DNA of 64,000 bases from the NCBI GenBank assembly GCA_024693325.1, contig JAILLA010000096.1, forward strand, positions 1-64,000, read 5' to 3'. Positions 1 to 8,658 of the stretch are shown here, in pieces; within the stretch, counting starts at the first letter, position 1, and each line of letters starts with the position of its first letter. The notes below the pieces were generated by a model. It did no database searches, was not told the DNA's origin, and worked only from the letters and a program-made list of their open reading frames with translations. Made by a program: the position numbers and the translations under genes. This stretch comes from Solobacterium sp. Lineage in GTDB: Bacteria; Bacillota_I; Bacilli_A; Erysipelotrichales; Erysipelotrichaceae.

Positions 1-495
1 CACCTGGTCACTGATCCCATTTGCCCAGAGAAACTCTTCAAAATCCAGCGGAAACATTTCTATGATCTCTTCATAGCCGACGGGGATCGACAATTCCTCA
101 TCTCCATACCCGCTTACGCCAAGTAAAGAGCCTGTCGCAATTACATCATAGCGGCCATCTGTTCTAAAGAATTTCAAGGAAGTCCTGGCATTCGGGCAAT
201 GCTGTATTTCATCAAGAATGATAATAGTCTGCCCTTCTTCAAAAACTGCTCCTGTTCCAAGCAATGCTGACATATACATAACCAGATCATCAACTTTCAA
301 AGACCCGGAAAACAAAGATGCATATTCCGGGTTTTCAAAAAAATTGATATAGATTACATGTGAATAATTCCTGCGTGCAAAATCAATAACGCTGAAAGTC
401 TTTCCACACTGACGAACCCCTTTGATTACCAACGGTTTTTTATGTGGATCGTTCTTCCAGTTATTCAGCCGCTCTGTTATTTTTCGCTTCAGCAT
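1..495 (-). CDS. AAA_14-type ATPase (DUF4143 family), 5' part only
   Basis: The first 165 codons of a gene that runs off the left edge. The start ATG is at 495, with a GGTG-type ribosome-binding site just upstream. Residues about 22-33 carry a Walker A motif (VRQCGKTF) and residues about 90-97 a Walker B stretch (IIILDEIQ). The ATG-SLL segment near residue 120 and the FPLDFEEFLW stretch fit the AAA_14/DUF4143 family, whose members are usually 380-450 residues long; the DUF4143 part would lie outside the window. The family is common in gut Firmicutes as accessory ATPases of unclear role, sometimes linked to toxin-antitoxin or DNA-related functions. Cys replaces the usual Val in the RQVGKT form of the P-loop. 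The family call is firm; the function is unknown. Confidence 0.8.
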   Translation of the reverse strand, partial: MLKRKITERLNNWKNDPHKKPLVIKGVRQCGKTFSVIDFARRNYSHVIYINFFENPEYASLFSGSLKVDDLVMYMSALLGTGAVFEEGQTIIILDEIQHCPNARTSLKFFRTDGRYDVIATGSLLGVSGYGDEELSIPVGYEEIIEMFPLDFEEFLWANGISDQV

Positions 496-525
496 ACATT
501 TCACCACCCGCAAACTAAGTATATA

Positions 526-576
526 ACTTTTTCAAGCGACTTTATATAATATTATGCGACTTTTTCAAGTGACTTT
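526..576. repeat. Two 18-bp direct repeats upstream of the ATPase
   Basis: ACTTTTTCAAGCGACTTT at 526-543 recurs as ACTTTTTCAAGTGACTTT at 559-576. There is one mismatch and the period is 33 bp, close to three helical turns. The repeats flank and overlap the ATPase promoter on the minus strand, so they look like tandem binding sites for a regulator, perhaps autoregulatory. Confidence 0.7.
541..568 (-). promoter_or_regulatory. Promoter of the ATPase gene
   Basis: On the minus strand, TTGAAA (563-568) and TATAAA (541-546) are separated by 16 bp. The -35 box lies inside the distal copy of the direct repeat and the -10 overlaps the edge of the proximal copy, so a protein bound to the repeats would compete with RNA polymerase. 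Confidence 0.55.
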
Positions 577-596
577 TAGAACTAATTATGGTAATT

Positions 597-2138
597 CTAT
601 TCCCACTCAATTGTCCCGGGAGGTTTGGATGTGATATCCATTGCCACCCTGTTTACAAGAGGAACTTCATTAACGATCCTGGTAGAGATGATATCCAGAA
701 CATCATAAGGAATTCTTGCCCAGTCCGCGGTCATTCCATCGATCGACGTAACAGCACGTATGACGACTGTATATTCATATGTTCTCTGGTCTCCCATCAC
801 CCCGACTGAACGGATATCCGGCAGACATGTGAAATACTGCCAGATCTCTCTCTGAAGACCTGCTTTCGCGATCTCCTCCCTGAGGATCGCGTCGGATTCC
901 CTGACGATATTCAGCTTTTCCTCAGTCACTTCACCAAGCACCCTGATTCCCAGACCCGGTCCCGGGAACGGCTGTCTCCAGACCATTTCTTCAGGGAGAC
1001 CAAGTTCGATTCCAAGCTGACGTACTTCATCCTTAAACAGTGTATTGAGCGGTTCGATCAGTTTGAAATTCATATCCTCCGGCAGACCGCCGACATTATG
1101 GTGTGATTTGATCGTCTGTGCTGTCTTCGTTCCGCTCTCGATCACATCTGTATAAAGCGTTCCCTGTGCCAGCCATCTGATATCGGTACCCTTCAGCAGA
1201 TTTCTGACTTCATCACGGAATGTATAGATAAACTCGGAACCAATGATCTTGCGTTTCTGTTCCGGATCCGATACATTCTTCAGACGTTCCAAAAAACGTG
1301 CAGACGCATCGATCTTCGTCAGATTCAGATGCATGTTTCTGTCAAACGTTTCCATAACGGATTCCGCCTCACCTTTTCTCAGGAGACCATGGTCAATGAA
1401 CATGCAGTACAGATTTCTGCCGATCGCTTTATCCAGCAGTGCCGCAACGACAGATGAATCAACACCGCCGGATAATGCAAGCAGCACCTTTTCATCTCCG
1501 ACTGCGTTTCTGATCTGTTCGACCTGTGTATCGATAAAGCTTTTCATGGACCAGTTATTTTCTGCATGGCATACGTTGAACACAAAGTTGGAGAGGATCT
1601 TCAGACCGTATTCCGTATTGCGCACTTCCGGATGAAACTGCAGAGTATAGATCTTTCTTTCATCATTCGCAGATGCCGCAAAAGGACATGTACTGCTGGA
1701 AGCAGTCCCATGAAAACCGGCTGCAGGCACTGAGACCTGGTCTCCATGGCTCATCCAGACGATCTGTTTTTCCGGCAGACCGGCAAACAGCGGACATTGT
1801 ATATCCACAGTGATCTCTGTCCTGCCGTACTCCTTCTTTTCTCCTGCCGAGACAGTTCCGCCCTGCATATAATGCGTCATCTGCATACCATAGCAGATGC
1901 CCAGTATCGGAAGCCCCGACGTGAAAATGGCGGGATCGCATTTCGGCGCGCCGTCTTCATAAACACTGTTTGGTCCACCTGAGAAGATAATGCCTTTGAC
2001 ATCCCGGAATGCCAGGATCTGTTCCAATGTCAGATCAGCGGGATGCAGTTCACTGTATACCCCGAATTCCCTGATGCGTCTGGCGATCAGCTGATTATAC
2101 TGGCTCCCGAAGTCCAGCACGATGATCTTGTCTGTCAT
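597..2138 (-). CDS. guaA: GMP synthase (glutamine-hydrolysing)
   Basis: Converts XMP to GMP using glutamine and ATP, the last step of guanine nucleotide synthesis in the cytosol. The 513 residues match the family length. The N-terminal class I amidotransferase domain has the nucleophile Cys82 in GICYGMQ and a FHPEV His/Glu motif. The ATP-pyrophosphatase domain carries the P-loop ALSGGVDSS. The C-terminal dimerisation domain ends with the typical GTIEWE. It follows pyrG by 12 bp with a GGAGC ribosome-binding site, so the two nucleotide amidotransferases are probably co-transcribed. No convincing terminator follows, so read-through towards the ATPase gene is possible. Confidence 0.98.
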   Translation of the reverse strand: MTDKIIVLDFGSQYNQLIARRIREFGVYSELHPADLTLEQILAFRDVKGIIFSGGPNSVYEDGAPKCDPAIFTSGLPILGICYGMQMTHYMQGGTVSAGEKKEYGRTEITVDIQCPLFAGLPEKQIVWMSHGDQVSVPAAGFHGTASSSTCPFAASANDERKIYTLQFHPEVRNTEYGLKILSNFVFNVCHAENNWSMKSFIDTQVEQIRNAVGDEKVLLALSGGVDSSVVAALLDKAIGRNLYCMFIDHGLLRKGEAESVMETFDRNMHLNLTKIDASARFLERLKNVSDPEQKRKIIGSEFIYTFRDEVRNLLKGTDIRWLAQGTLYTDVIESGTKTAQTIKSHHNVGGLPEDMNFKLIEPLNTLFKDEVRQLGIELGLPEEMVWRQPFPGPGLGIRVLGEVTEEKLNIVRESDAILREEIAKAGLQREIWQYFTCLPDIRSVGVMGDQRTYEYTVVIRAVTSIDGMTADWARIPYDVLDIISTRIVNEVPLVNRVAMDITSKPPGTIEWE

Positions 2139-2150
2139 AACTGATGCTCC

Positions 2151-3746
2151 TTAATGCCGTTCCGTGCAGACTTTGACGAATTCACGGAACAGAGGGTGTG
2201 CCCTGTTCGGCCTGCTCTTGAACTCCGGATGATATTGTACACCGATAAAGAAACGGTTGTCAGGATATTCCACTGCTTCCACCAGATCCATATCCGGGTT
2301 GACGCCGGAAATACGCATACCGTTCAGTTCGAATTCTTCGCGGTATTCATTGTTGAATTCATAGCGGTGGCGGTGACGCTCAGAGATCATGTCTGTCTGA
2401 TAGCATTTTTCCAGCAGGCTGCCCGGTCTTACTGCGCACGGGAAGGCGCCTAACCGCATCGTTCCGCCCATATCCATTCCTTTATACTGGTCCGGCATGA
2501 AGTCGATCACTTTGTGCAGGCTGTTTTCATTGAATTCACCGGAGTCCGCGTCTTCATAGTGCAGGACATGTCTGGCAAATTCGATCACCGCGATCTGCAT
2601 GCCTAAACATAATCCCAAATACGGGATATCGTTTTCCCTTGCATATTCACAGGCAAGGATCTTGCCTTCGATGCCTCTGTGTCCGAATCCGCCCGGAACC
2701 AGGATCCCGTCAACGTCCGCAAACAGCTCCTCCCTGTTTTCTTTTGTAACATCTTCCGAGTCGATCCACCTGATCGATACATGGGAAGCATTTTCATATC
2801 CGCCATGCTTCAAAGCTTCCACGACTGACAGGTAGGCGTCGTGCAGGCGGACATACTTTCCGACCAGAGCGACTGTCACTTCACGCTGCCTGCTGTGGAT
2901 CCTTCCGAGCATCCTGTTCCAGTCATCCAGGTTGATGAGCGTGGAATCGATCCTCAGTTTATTGCATACGATGCGGGAGAAGTTCTGCTTCTCCAGCATG
3001 ATCGGTGCTTCATACAGATCATCGACCGTTGTATTTTCGATCACGCATTCCGGTCTGACATTGCAGAAATGCGAGATCTTCAGCTTCACATCATCCGGCA
3101 GATGACCGTCACACCTTGCCAGGATGATATCAGGTCTGACACCCGAGACCTGCAGTTCCTTGACGGAGTGCTGGGTAGGCTTTGATTTGTACTCATCAGA
3201 ACCCGGAATGAACGGCACAAGCGTTACATGCAGGAAACAGGTATCTTCCTCCGGCAGTTCAATGCTGATCTGACGGATTGCTTCGATAAAGGGCTGTGAT
3301 TCAATGTCACCGACTGTACCGCCGATCTCGGTAATGACGATGTCTGCTTTCGCGCGTTCACCTACCGAGTAGATGAAGCGTTTGATCTCATCCGTAACAT
3401 GCGGGATGATCTGTACCGTCTGGCCCAGGTACTCCCCTTTCCGTTCTTTCTGAAGCACGTTCCAATACACCTTTCCGGTCGTCAGGTTGGAAAAATGATT
3501 CATGTTTTCGTCTATGAACCGTTCATAATGGCCAAGGTCCAGATCGGTCTCCGTGCCGTCATCCGTTACAAATACCTCCCCATGCTGTATGGGTGACATC
3601 GTGCCCGGATCGACATTGATATACGGATCCAGTTTCTGCGCAATGACTTTCAGACCGCGCTGTTTGAGCAGTCTTCCGAGTGAGGCTGCAGTGATTCCTT
3701 TTCCGAGTCCGGAAACAACACCGCCTGTTACAAAGATGTATTTCAT
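2151..3746 (-). CDS. pyrG: CTP synthase
   Basis: Aminates UTP to CTP with glutamine and ATP. The 531 residues cover both domains. The N-terminal synthase domain opens with a P-loop ([10 protein letters not shown]) and has the conserved Mg/UTP-binding stretches [12 protein letters not shown] and [10 protein letters not shown]. The C-terminal glutamine amidotransferase has the nucleophile elbow GLCLGMQ and a QYHPEF His/Glu motif. The start ATG has a GGAAGGG ribosome-binding site. The gene sits behind its own promoter and a long hairpin leader, which suggests control by transcription attenuation, as is established for pyrG in other Firmicutes. Confidence 0.98.
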   Translation of the reverse strand: MKYIFVTGGVVSGLGKGITAASLGRLLKQRGLKVIAQKLDPYINVDPGTMSPIQHGEVFVTDDGTETDLDLGHYERFIDENMNHFSNLTTGKVYWNVLQKERKGEYLGQTVQIIPHVTDEIKRFIYSVGERAKADIVITEIGGTVGDIESQPFIEAIRQISIELPEEDTCFLHVTLVPFIPGSDEYKSKPTQHSVKELQVSGVRPDIILARCDGHLPDDVKLKISHFCNVRPECVIENTTVDDLYEAPIMLEKQNFSRIVCNKLRIDSTLINLDDWNRMLGRIHSRQREVTVALVGKYVRLHDAYLSVVEALKHGGYENASHVSIRWIDSEDVTKENREELFADVDGILVPGGFGHRGIEGKILACEYARENDIPYLGLCLGMQIAVIEFARHVLHYEDADSGEFNENSLHKVIDFMPDQYKGMDMGGTMRLGAFPCAVRPGSLLEKCYQTDMISERHRHRYEFNNEYREEFELNGMRISGVNPDMDLVEAVEYPDNRFFIGVQYHPEFKSRPNRAHPLFREFVKVCTERH

Positions 3747-3772
3747 ACCGTTTTCCCTTCCGCCCCACGAAA

Positions 3773-3829
3773 AAATGAGGCTAATAAATCCACCGCTGTA
3801 CTTAAGCGGTTTTTTTTATTGCCTCATTT
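3773..3829 (-). promoter_or_regulatory. pyrG leader hairpin, candidate attenuator
   Basis: On the minus strand the leader RNA can fold into a long stem. AAATGAGGC (3821-3829) pairs with GCCTCATTT (3773-3781), then AATAAA pairs with TTTATT, then CCGCT pairs with AGCGG. A U-run follows just before the pyrG ribosome-binding site. The hairpin lies between the promoter at 3843-3851 and the start codon, so it acts on pyrG's own transcript. The GGG start that drives CTP-sensing slippage in Bacillus pyrG is not evident here. Confidence 0.65.
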
Positions 3830-3842
3830 CAAATACTTGCTA

Positions 3843-3851
3843 ATTATAGCA
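3843..3851 (-). promoter_or_regulatory. pyrG promoter, extended -10
   Basis: On the minus strand TGC is followed by TATAAT (3843-3848), an extended -10. No good -35 is found at 17 bp. Transcription would start near 3836, just ahead of the leader hairpin. Confidence 0.55.
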
Positions 3852-3882
3852 TAAAGCAGATGCCAACGCTATATTTTTTGAA

Positions 3883-5073
3883 TCATTCGTAAGCCATTTC
3901 GAGATAATGATCGAGTGCTTCCTTGTCGGCATATCCCGGTACATATCCCAGGAAGTTGCCGTCCGGTTTTACGATGTATGTCGTCGGATATCCGGAGATA
4001 CCGTATTCCTGCGTGACCTGCAGTGTTTTGTCATACAGGATCTCCATCGTATAGCCGCGCTCGGACATATAGTTTTCGATGTATTCTTCATCTTTTTCAT
4101 CGCCTGCATTCGGCGCGGCAATGAGCAGGATCTTGACGTCATCACGTGTTTCTTCAAGTTCCTGCAGGTGCGGCAGTTCAAGATTGCAGTATGAGCACCA
4201 TGTTCCGAAGAAATTCACGACCACAGCCTTGCCGGTATAGTCGGTCAGCCTGATGGTCTCGCCATCTGCGTTGGGAAGCGCAAATCCGTACTTCTCGGCA
4301 TCCGTTCCTTCAGCTTCCGCAGCAGTATCAGTCTGTTCCGGAGTGACATCGGCAACCGGTTCATTCGTCCTGTTCTGCAGGATACTGATCGTGCCGAACG
4401 CCTGATGCAGCATCCAACAGCCCATGCCTACGACAACGGCTCCGCCGAGCTTTTCCGTATACCTGACGATATTCCTGTGCTTCTGGATAAATGCCAGGAC
4501 TTCTTCCGTAAACAGACCGAGAACCAGGAACATGATGATGAATCCAAGCGTATAGGCGCCGATATACATGTATCCCTGCGCAGCCGTTTCTGCCTGTGCG
4601 GCAGTCATGATCGCGCTTGCCAGAAGCGGCCCGATGCAGGGACTCCATGCAAAGCTGAAGAAGAATCCCATCAGCCATGCACCAAGCAGTCCGGTCCGGT
4701 CCGGTTTCATGCTGAACCTGCGCTCACGCATCAAGAACGGGACCTGAATGACACCAAACGATGTCAGTCCCATCACGACCAGCACGAAGCCTCCGATCAG
4801 CTGCAGCTGCAGATCGTATTTCTGAAAAAAATCATGCACAGCACCTGTTCCTGCAGCCATCAGGAAGAACACACTGCAGATACCGAGGACAAAGAACAGT
4901 GTCGACAGGAATGTTTTCTTCCTGTCATAGTGTACCTTTCCCTCTTCATCCGTAGAGATACTGCCTGCTGTCAGATAACCGACATAGAGCGGGATCAGCG
5001 GAAGCACACAGGGTGTGAAGAAGGAGAGCAGTCCTTCCAGGAACACTCCCCCCATTGTTACGGTACCGTTCAT
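3883..5073 (-). CDS. CcdA-type membrane thiol transporter fused to TlpA/ResA-like thioredoxin
   Basis: Moves reducing equivalents across the membrane to an extracytoplasmic thioredoxin. Residues 1-230 form a CcdA/DsbD-type membrane domain with about six helices and its cysteine pair in FFTPCVLP (Cys22) and WSPCIGP (Cys146). An acidic Ala/Glu-rich linker (about 236-260) leads to a TlpA-like thioredoxin domain (262-396) with active site WCSYC (Cys293, Cys296) and the cis-Pro segment SGYPTT. Both partners, often separate genes, are fused in one 396-residue protein, so electron transfer would be intramolecular. It starts 3 bp after uppP ends, so it is probably translated from the same message. 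Partner substrates are unknown; roles in extracytoplasmic thiol reduction or peroxide defence are possible. Confidence 0.9.
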   Translation of the reverse strand: MNGTVTMGGVFLEGLLSFFTPCVLPLIPLYVGYLTAGSISTDEEGKVHYDRKKTFLSTLFFVLGICSVFFLMAAGTGAVHDFFQKYDLQLQLIGGFVLVVMGLTSFGVIQVPFLMRERRFSMKPDRTGLLGAWLMGFFFSFAWSPCIGPLLASAIMTAAQAETAAQGYMYIGAYTLGFIIMFLVLGLFTEEVLAFIQKHRNIVRYTEKLGGAVVVGMGCWMLHQAFGTISILQNRTNEPVADVTPEQTDTAAEAEGTDAEKYGFALPNADGETIRLTDYTGKAVVVNFFGTWCSYCNLELPHLQELEETRDDVKILLIAAPNAGDEKDEEYIENYMSERGYTMEILYDKTLQVTQEYGISGYPTTYIVKPDGNFLGYVPGYADKEALDHYLEMAYE

Positions 5074-5076
5074 AGA

Positions 5077-5937
5077 TCAGGCTCCGAAGCCGGTCGGCAG
5101 TTTTCCGAGAGCCAGAAGGATCAGGATCAGAATGCCGAATACGATACGGTAGATACCGAATACCTTGAATCCATGCGTACGTACATATTTCATCAGTGAC
5201 TGGATGCAGATCATGGAAGCCGCGAACGCAGTGATCATACCGACGAGCAGAACGATGATGCCGGCAGCACCCATTGCCATCTTCATTTTGAGCAGTTTGA
5301 GCAGAGAAGCGCCGAGCATCGTCGGGATCGCCAGATAGAATGAGAATTCTACGGCAGTCGGACGGTTGAAGCCGAGCAGTGTGGATCCGAGGATCGTAGC
5401 GCCGGAACGGGAAGTACCCGGTATCAGCGCCAGTGACTGGAACAGACCTACTCCGAATGCCTTGGGAACTGTGATCATCCCTGTCGATCTGATCACAGGC
5501 TTCTTCTGGAACTTCTCAAGCACGATGAACAGCACGCCGTACACTATCAGCATGATCCCGAACACCATCGGACCGGACAGTTTTTCATCAACGATATCTT
5601 CAAGCAGAAGACCGATGATCCCGGTAGGGATCGTAGCGATCACTGCCATCAGCCAGAGACGCCATGTCTTTCTCTTTTCATTTGCTGTTTTAGACGGAAT
5701 GAACGGATTCAGTTTGTTCCAGTACAGTACAAGCACGGCAAGGATGGATCCGAACTGGATCACGACTTTATACATGTTCCAGTATTCCGCATTCATAGCT
5801 GCAGAATCATACAGATTCAGCGGCATGAACAGATTCACAAAGTTCAGGTGTCCCGTAGAACTGATCGGAAGCCACTCGGTAATTCCCTGGACGACTCCGA
5901 AGACTATGGATTTCAGTATTTCAAGTATCATCGACAT
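5077..5937 (-). CDS. uppP: Undecaprenyl-diphosphatase (UppP/BacA)
   Basis: Membrane phosphatase that recycles undecaprenyl pyrophosphate to the monophosphate carrier for peptidoglycan and wall polymers; its overproduction gives bacitracin tolerance. The 286 residues are standard for the family. Both signatures are present: the N-terminal QGITEWLPISSTGH (about 19-32) and the second catalytic motif PGTSRSGAT (about 173-181). About eight hydrophobic helices follow. The ATG at 5937 has a GAGGGT ribosome-binding site, and an extended -10 (TGATATAAT) lies upstream at 5962-5969. It is followed at 3 bp by the CcdA-thioredoxin fusion. Confidence 0.96.
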   Translation of the reverse strand: MSMILEILKSIVFGVVQGITEWLPISSTGHLNFVNLFMPLNLYDSAAMNAEYWNMYKVVIQFGSILAVLVLYWNKLNPFIPSKTANEKRKTWRLWLMAVIATIPTGIIGLLLEDIVDEKLSGPMVFGIMLIVYGVLFIVLEKFQKKPVIRSTGMITVPKAFGVGLFQSLALIPGTSRSGATILGSTLLGFNRPTAVEFSFYLAIPTMLGASLLKLLKMKMAMGAAGIIVLLVGMITAFAASMICIQSLMKYVRTHGFKVFGIYRIVFGILILILLALGKLPTGFGA

Positions 5938-5961
5938 ATATTTACCCTCTAAAACTCCGTC

Positions 5962-5969
5962 ATTATATC
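5962..5969 (-). promoter_or_regulatory. uppP promoter, extended -10
   Basis: On the minus strand TGA precedes TATAAT (5962-5967). A recognisable -35 is lacking. The element lies in the 41-bp gap between the DMT transporter gene and uppP. Confidence 0.45.
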
Positions 5970-5978
5970 ACAATATAT

Positions 5979-6836
5979 TCATGATTTCTGTGCAAGCATG
6001 ATCGCCGCGAACATCAGTACGCATCCGGTCACTTCACGGATGCTGAGGACCTGGTGCAGGATGACGAATCCTGCCAGCAGGGCGAAGACCGATTCCAGTG
6101 AAAGCAGGATGCTGGCGACTGCCGGATCCGCGTGGAGCTGACCTGTGATCTGCAGCGTATACGCCGCTCCGCATGACATCACGCCGGCATACAGGATCGG
6201 CACAGCTGCTGCCAGGATATCCGTGAATACAGGCTGTTCCTTCAGGAACATTCCCACACAGCAGATCGCCCCGGCGATATAGAACTGCATGCAGGACAGC
6301 CGGATCCCGTCCACGGAAGGACCGAAATGGTCGATGATCATGATGTGCACCGCGAACAGGAACGCGCATCCAAGCAGGAAAGCGTCTCCCTTTGTCAGGC
6401 TCTGCACACCGGACATACTGAGCAGATACAGCCCAACCACTGCGATCAGGGCTGCAGCCCAGACATTGCCTTTGATCGTTTTTCCCGTTAAACGGGCAAG
6501 AAACGGCACGATCACCACATATAATGCGGTAATGAAGCCTGCTTTCCCTACCGTGGTATACATGATGCCGATCTGCTGCACCATGCTGGCAGCGGCTAAA
6601 GCCAGCCCGCAGAACAGGCCTGCCTTGTACAGGCTGGGATTCTTCCATGTCATGCGTTCTGTTTTGCCCCTGATCCTGTCAAGCAGCGGGATCAGCAGCG
6701 TCAGGGTAACGCCCCCGATCAGGAAGCGGACGCAGTTGAATGTCCATGGTCCGATATATTCCATGGATACGCTCTGCGCGACAAACGCGCAGCCCCAGAT
6801 CAGGGCAGCCAGGATCAGCTGAATATTGCTCTTCAT
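5979..6836 (-). CDS. EamA/DMT-family transporter
   Basis: A 285-residue integral membrane protein with ten predicted helices arranged as two EamA repeats. The first begins IQLILAALIWGCAFVAQS, the form typical of the drug/metabolite transporter superfamily. The second half contains AVHIMIIDHFGP and AVASILLSLESVFALLAG, the conserved closing segment. Substrates of this branch are usually amino acids or metabolites and are often exported; nothing here identifies one. The start overlaps the stop of the upstream metal exporter gene by 4 bp (ATGA), so the two are translationally coupled. Confidence 0.9.
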   Translation of the reverse strand: MKSNIQLILAALIWGCAFVAQSVSMEYIGPWTFNCVRFLIGGVTLTLLIPLLDRIRGKTERMTWKNPSLYKAGLFCGLALAAASMVQQIGIMYTTVGKAGFITALYVVIVPFLARLTGKTIKGNVWAAALIAVVGLYLLSMSGVQSLTKGDAFLLGCAFLFAVHIMIIDHFGPSVDGIRLSCMQFYIAGAICCVGMFLKEQPVFTDILAAAVPILYAGVMSCGAAYTLQITGQLHADPAVASILLSLESVFALLAGFVILHQVLSIREVTGCVLMFAAIMLAQKS

Positions 6837-7996
6837 GATTCTTCTTTCTCCGTAAAGCCGTAATCAAAATCGATCTGCACCTGCATGTCCGGTGTTACTT
6901 CACGGACAGCTTCGATAATGCCTATGGTGACTTCTTCACGGTCTGTTTTATCATTTTCCATCATGACATCCAGTTTCAGGACGTTGTCTTCCAGATGGAT
7001 ATCATGCGCGGTAAGTCCTCTCTTGTCCAGATAAGATGTGACAATGTTTTTGTAATGTTCCAGTACCGGATCATCCAGATCGACCGGATCGGCATGGATC
7101 ACCATGTGGATCCCGTACTTTTCAAGGATCTCTTCCTCGGCATGTTCCAGGATGGTATGTGCTTCTTTCAGGCTGAGATCACTTCTCATCTCTGCATGGA
7201 CAGAGCCGAACAGCCTGCCGGGGCCATAGTCATGCAGGATCAGGTCATGAATGCCGTAGATCTCAGGGTAATGGCTGACAGTCTCTTCGATCTCATCTTT
7301 CCTGGCTGCTTCACAGGGTCTTCCAACGATCTGTGAGACCAGGTCCTTTGCCATTGAGAAGCCTGTCTTAATGATCAGGACAGCCACGATGATCGTTGTA
7401 ATGGCATCAAAGGGCACAGCAGGAAACAGTTTGCCAAGGATAAAGGAACCAAGTACAGCAGATGATGTCATGACGTCATTCAGGCTGTCGATGGCTGTTG
7501 CCTTCAGGACAGGACTGCCGATCCTGTCAGACAGGTCTTTATTGAACAGATACATCATCAGCTTCGCCCCGATCGAAATAACCAGGATGATCACCGTAAC
7601 CAGGCGGAAGATGATGTCCTGCGGATGGACGATCTTATCAAAACCTTCATACAGAAGTACGGCGCCTACTCCGAGGATCAGCTCGGATACAGCAAGACCA
7701 ATGACATATTCCAGTCTTCCGTGCCCGAACGGATGCCCGGAATCTGCCGGCTTCGATGCGGCACGGTATGCCAGTGTCGTCATCAGGCTGGTGACTCCGT
7801 CGGTCAGACTGTTGATACTGTCGCCGATCACCGCGGATGAATTGGCGATGATGCCGGCAAACAGCTTCAATGCAAAAAGACCGGCATTGACGGTCATGCC
7901 GACGGTACCGGAGAGATTTCCGTACGCCCGTCTGACATTCAGATCGTTGATCCGGTCATAATCGGGAATCAGTTTTTTCAGCAGAAGATCTTTCAT
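6833..7996 (-). CDS. Cation diffusion facilitator (CDF) metal exporter
   Basis: Exports divalent metal ions (Zn, Fe or Mn in the family) in exchange for protons. The transmembrane domain (about 20-210) holds the signature SSAVIGDSINSLTD, the HPFGHGRLEY loop and the second metal site AIDSLNDVMTS. A cytoplasmic ferredoxin-like dimerisation domain follows (about 212-290). After it comes an extra C-terminal extension of about 90 residues that looks like a second small regulatory domain. The start is set at 7996 (MKDLLLKKL). A longer in-frame start at 8056 would run into the upstream gene and adds 20 residues unlike the family. Confidence 0.92.
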   Translation of the reverse strand: MKDLLLKKLIPDYDRINDLNVRRAYGNLSGTVGMTVNAGLFALKLFAGIIANSSAVIGDSINSLTDGVTSLMTTLAYRAASKPADSGHPFGHGRLEYVIGLAVSELILGVGAVLLYEGFDKIVHPQDIIFRLVTVIILVISIGAKLMMYLFNKDLSDRIGSPVLKATAIDSLNDVMTSSAVLGSFILGKLFPAVPFDAITTIIVAVLIIKTGFSMAKDLVSQIVGRPCEAARKDEIEETVSHYPEIYGIHDLILHDYGPGRLFGSVHAEMRSDLSLKEAHTILEHAEEEILEKYGIHMVIHADPVDLDDPVLEHYKNIVTSYLDKRGLTAHDIHLEDNVLKLDVMMENDKTDREEVTIGIIEAVREVTPDMQVQIDFDYGFTEKEES

Positions 7997-8006
7997 GAGA
8001 CCTATT

Positions 8007-8561
8007 TTAGCGCAAACGCACCTGCTGTTCCAACGATTTATGCTTCTGAGGTACATGGAGAGGAATACCGTAGTCGATGCAGCACTTCACAGCGTAGGAA
8101 ATGATGCACGGCATGAAGATCATGGCTGTGAACGCAAGTTCCTGCAGTCTCGTTGCGTATACTGCTCCGGCAAAGAATTCAATGACTCCTGCCGGCAGAC
8201 CGAGGATGATGATCAGGCAGATGAGGAATCCGGCAGTCATCATACGGACAACGTCATCGATCGCCTTGTAGGAGCTCTGCATCCAGAGATAAACGGTGAT
8301 GGTATTGCAGACGGTCAGGAAACCCAGAGAGGGCATCATGTCCGCCATCTTCATGACATTGATCAGGATCACCTGCATGAGTGCTGATGCGGGAATGATC
8401 AGGATCCCCCTTTTCAATGTTCCGACCGAGTGGGTATATACCGCCATGCCGGCTGCTGCGATGCCGAATGCGCACGATGCCAGGTCGTAGTCACTTAATG
8501 CATATGCAAACGCCAGAAGGATGAGTCCCTGGTTGATCATAAACTTTTCTTTCTGATTCAT
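8007..8561 (-). CDS. Unknown membrane protein, five to six helices
   Basis: A 184-residue hydrophobic protein I do not recognise. Hydrophobic segments lie near residues 9-25, 30-45, 50-70, 75-95, 105-130 and 135-160, and the tail is basic and polar. It contains several cysteines (SCAFG, CNTIT, CLII, CIIS, KCCIDYG), including an adjacent pair near residue 162. A stop 10 bp before the CDF start suggests co-transcription with the metal exporter, so a role in metal or membrane homeostasis is possible but unproven. The ribosome-binding site is weak (GGCATCGGATATG). Confidence 0.7.
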   Translation of the reverse strand: MNQKEKFMINQGLILLAFAYALSDYDLASCAFGIAAAGMAVYTHSVGTLKRGILIIPASALMQVILINVMKMADMMPSLGFLTVCNTITVYLWMQSSYKAIDDVVRMMTAGFLICLIIILGLPAGVIEFFAGAVYATRLQELAFTAMIFMPCIISYAVKCCIDYGIPLHVPQKHKSLEQQVRLR

Positions 8562-8613
8562 ATCCGATGCCTCCGCTTTCTGACCATATCCTAGAACCTT
8601 TCAAAGCAATCGA

Positions 8614-8633
8614 TGTACCGTTTATGGTACAAT
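8614..8633 (+). promoter_or_regulatory. Extended -10 promoter overlapped by a palindromic operator
   Basis: TGTACC (8614-8619) and GGTACA (8626-8631) form a perfect 6-bp inverted repeat. It overlaps an extended -10, TGG plus TACAAT (8625-8633). A repressor bound here would block transcription of the WYL regulator, which suggests autoregulation. Transcription would start near 8640, which rules out the in-frame ATG at 8632 as the start codon. Confidence 0.6.
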
Positions 8634-8658
8634 GAATACAAATGAAAGGAACCGGTCA

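Noticed and set aside
4405-5199. 264-codon plus-strand open frame opposite the CcdA-thioredoxin gene
   Set aside because: Gln/His/Asp-rich antisense translation with no start signal; the minus-strand gene is certain.
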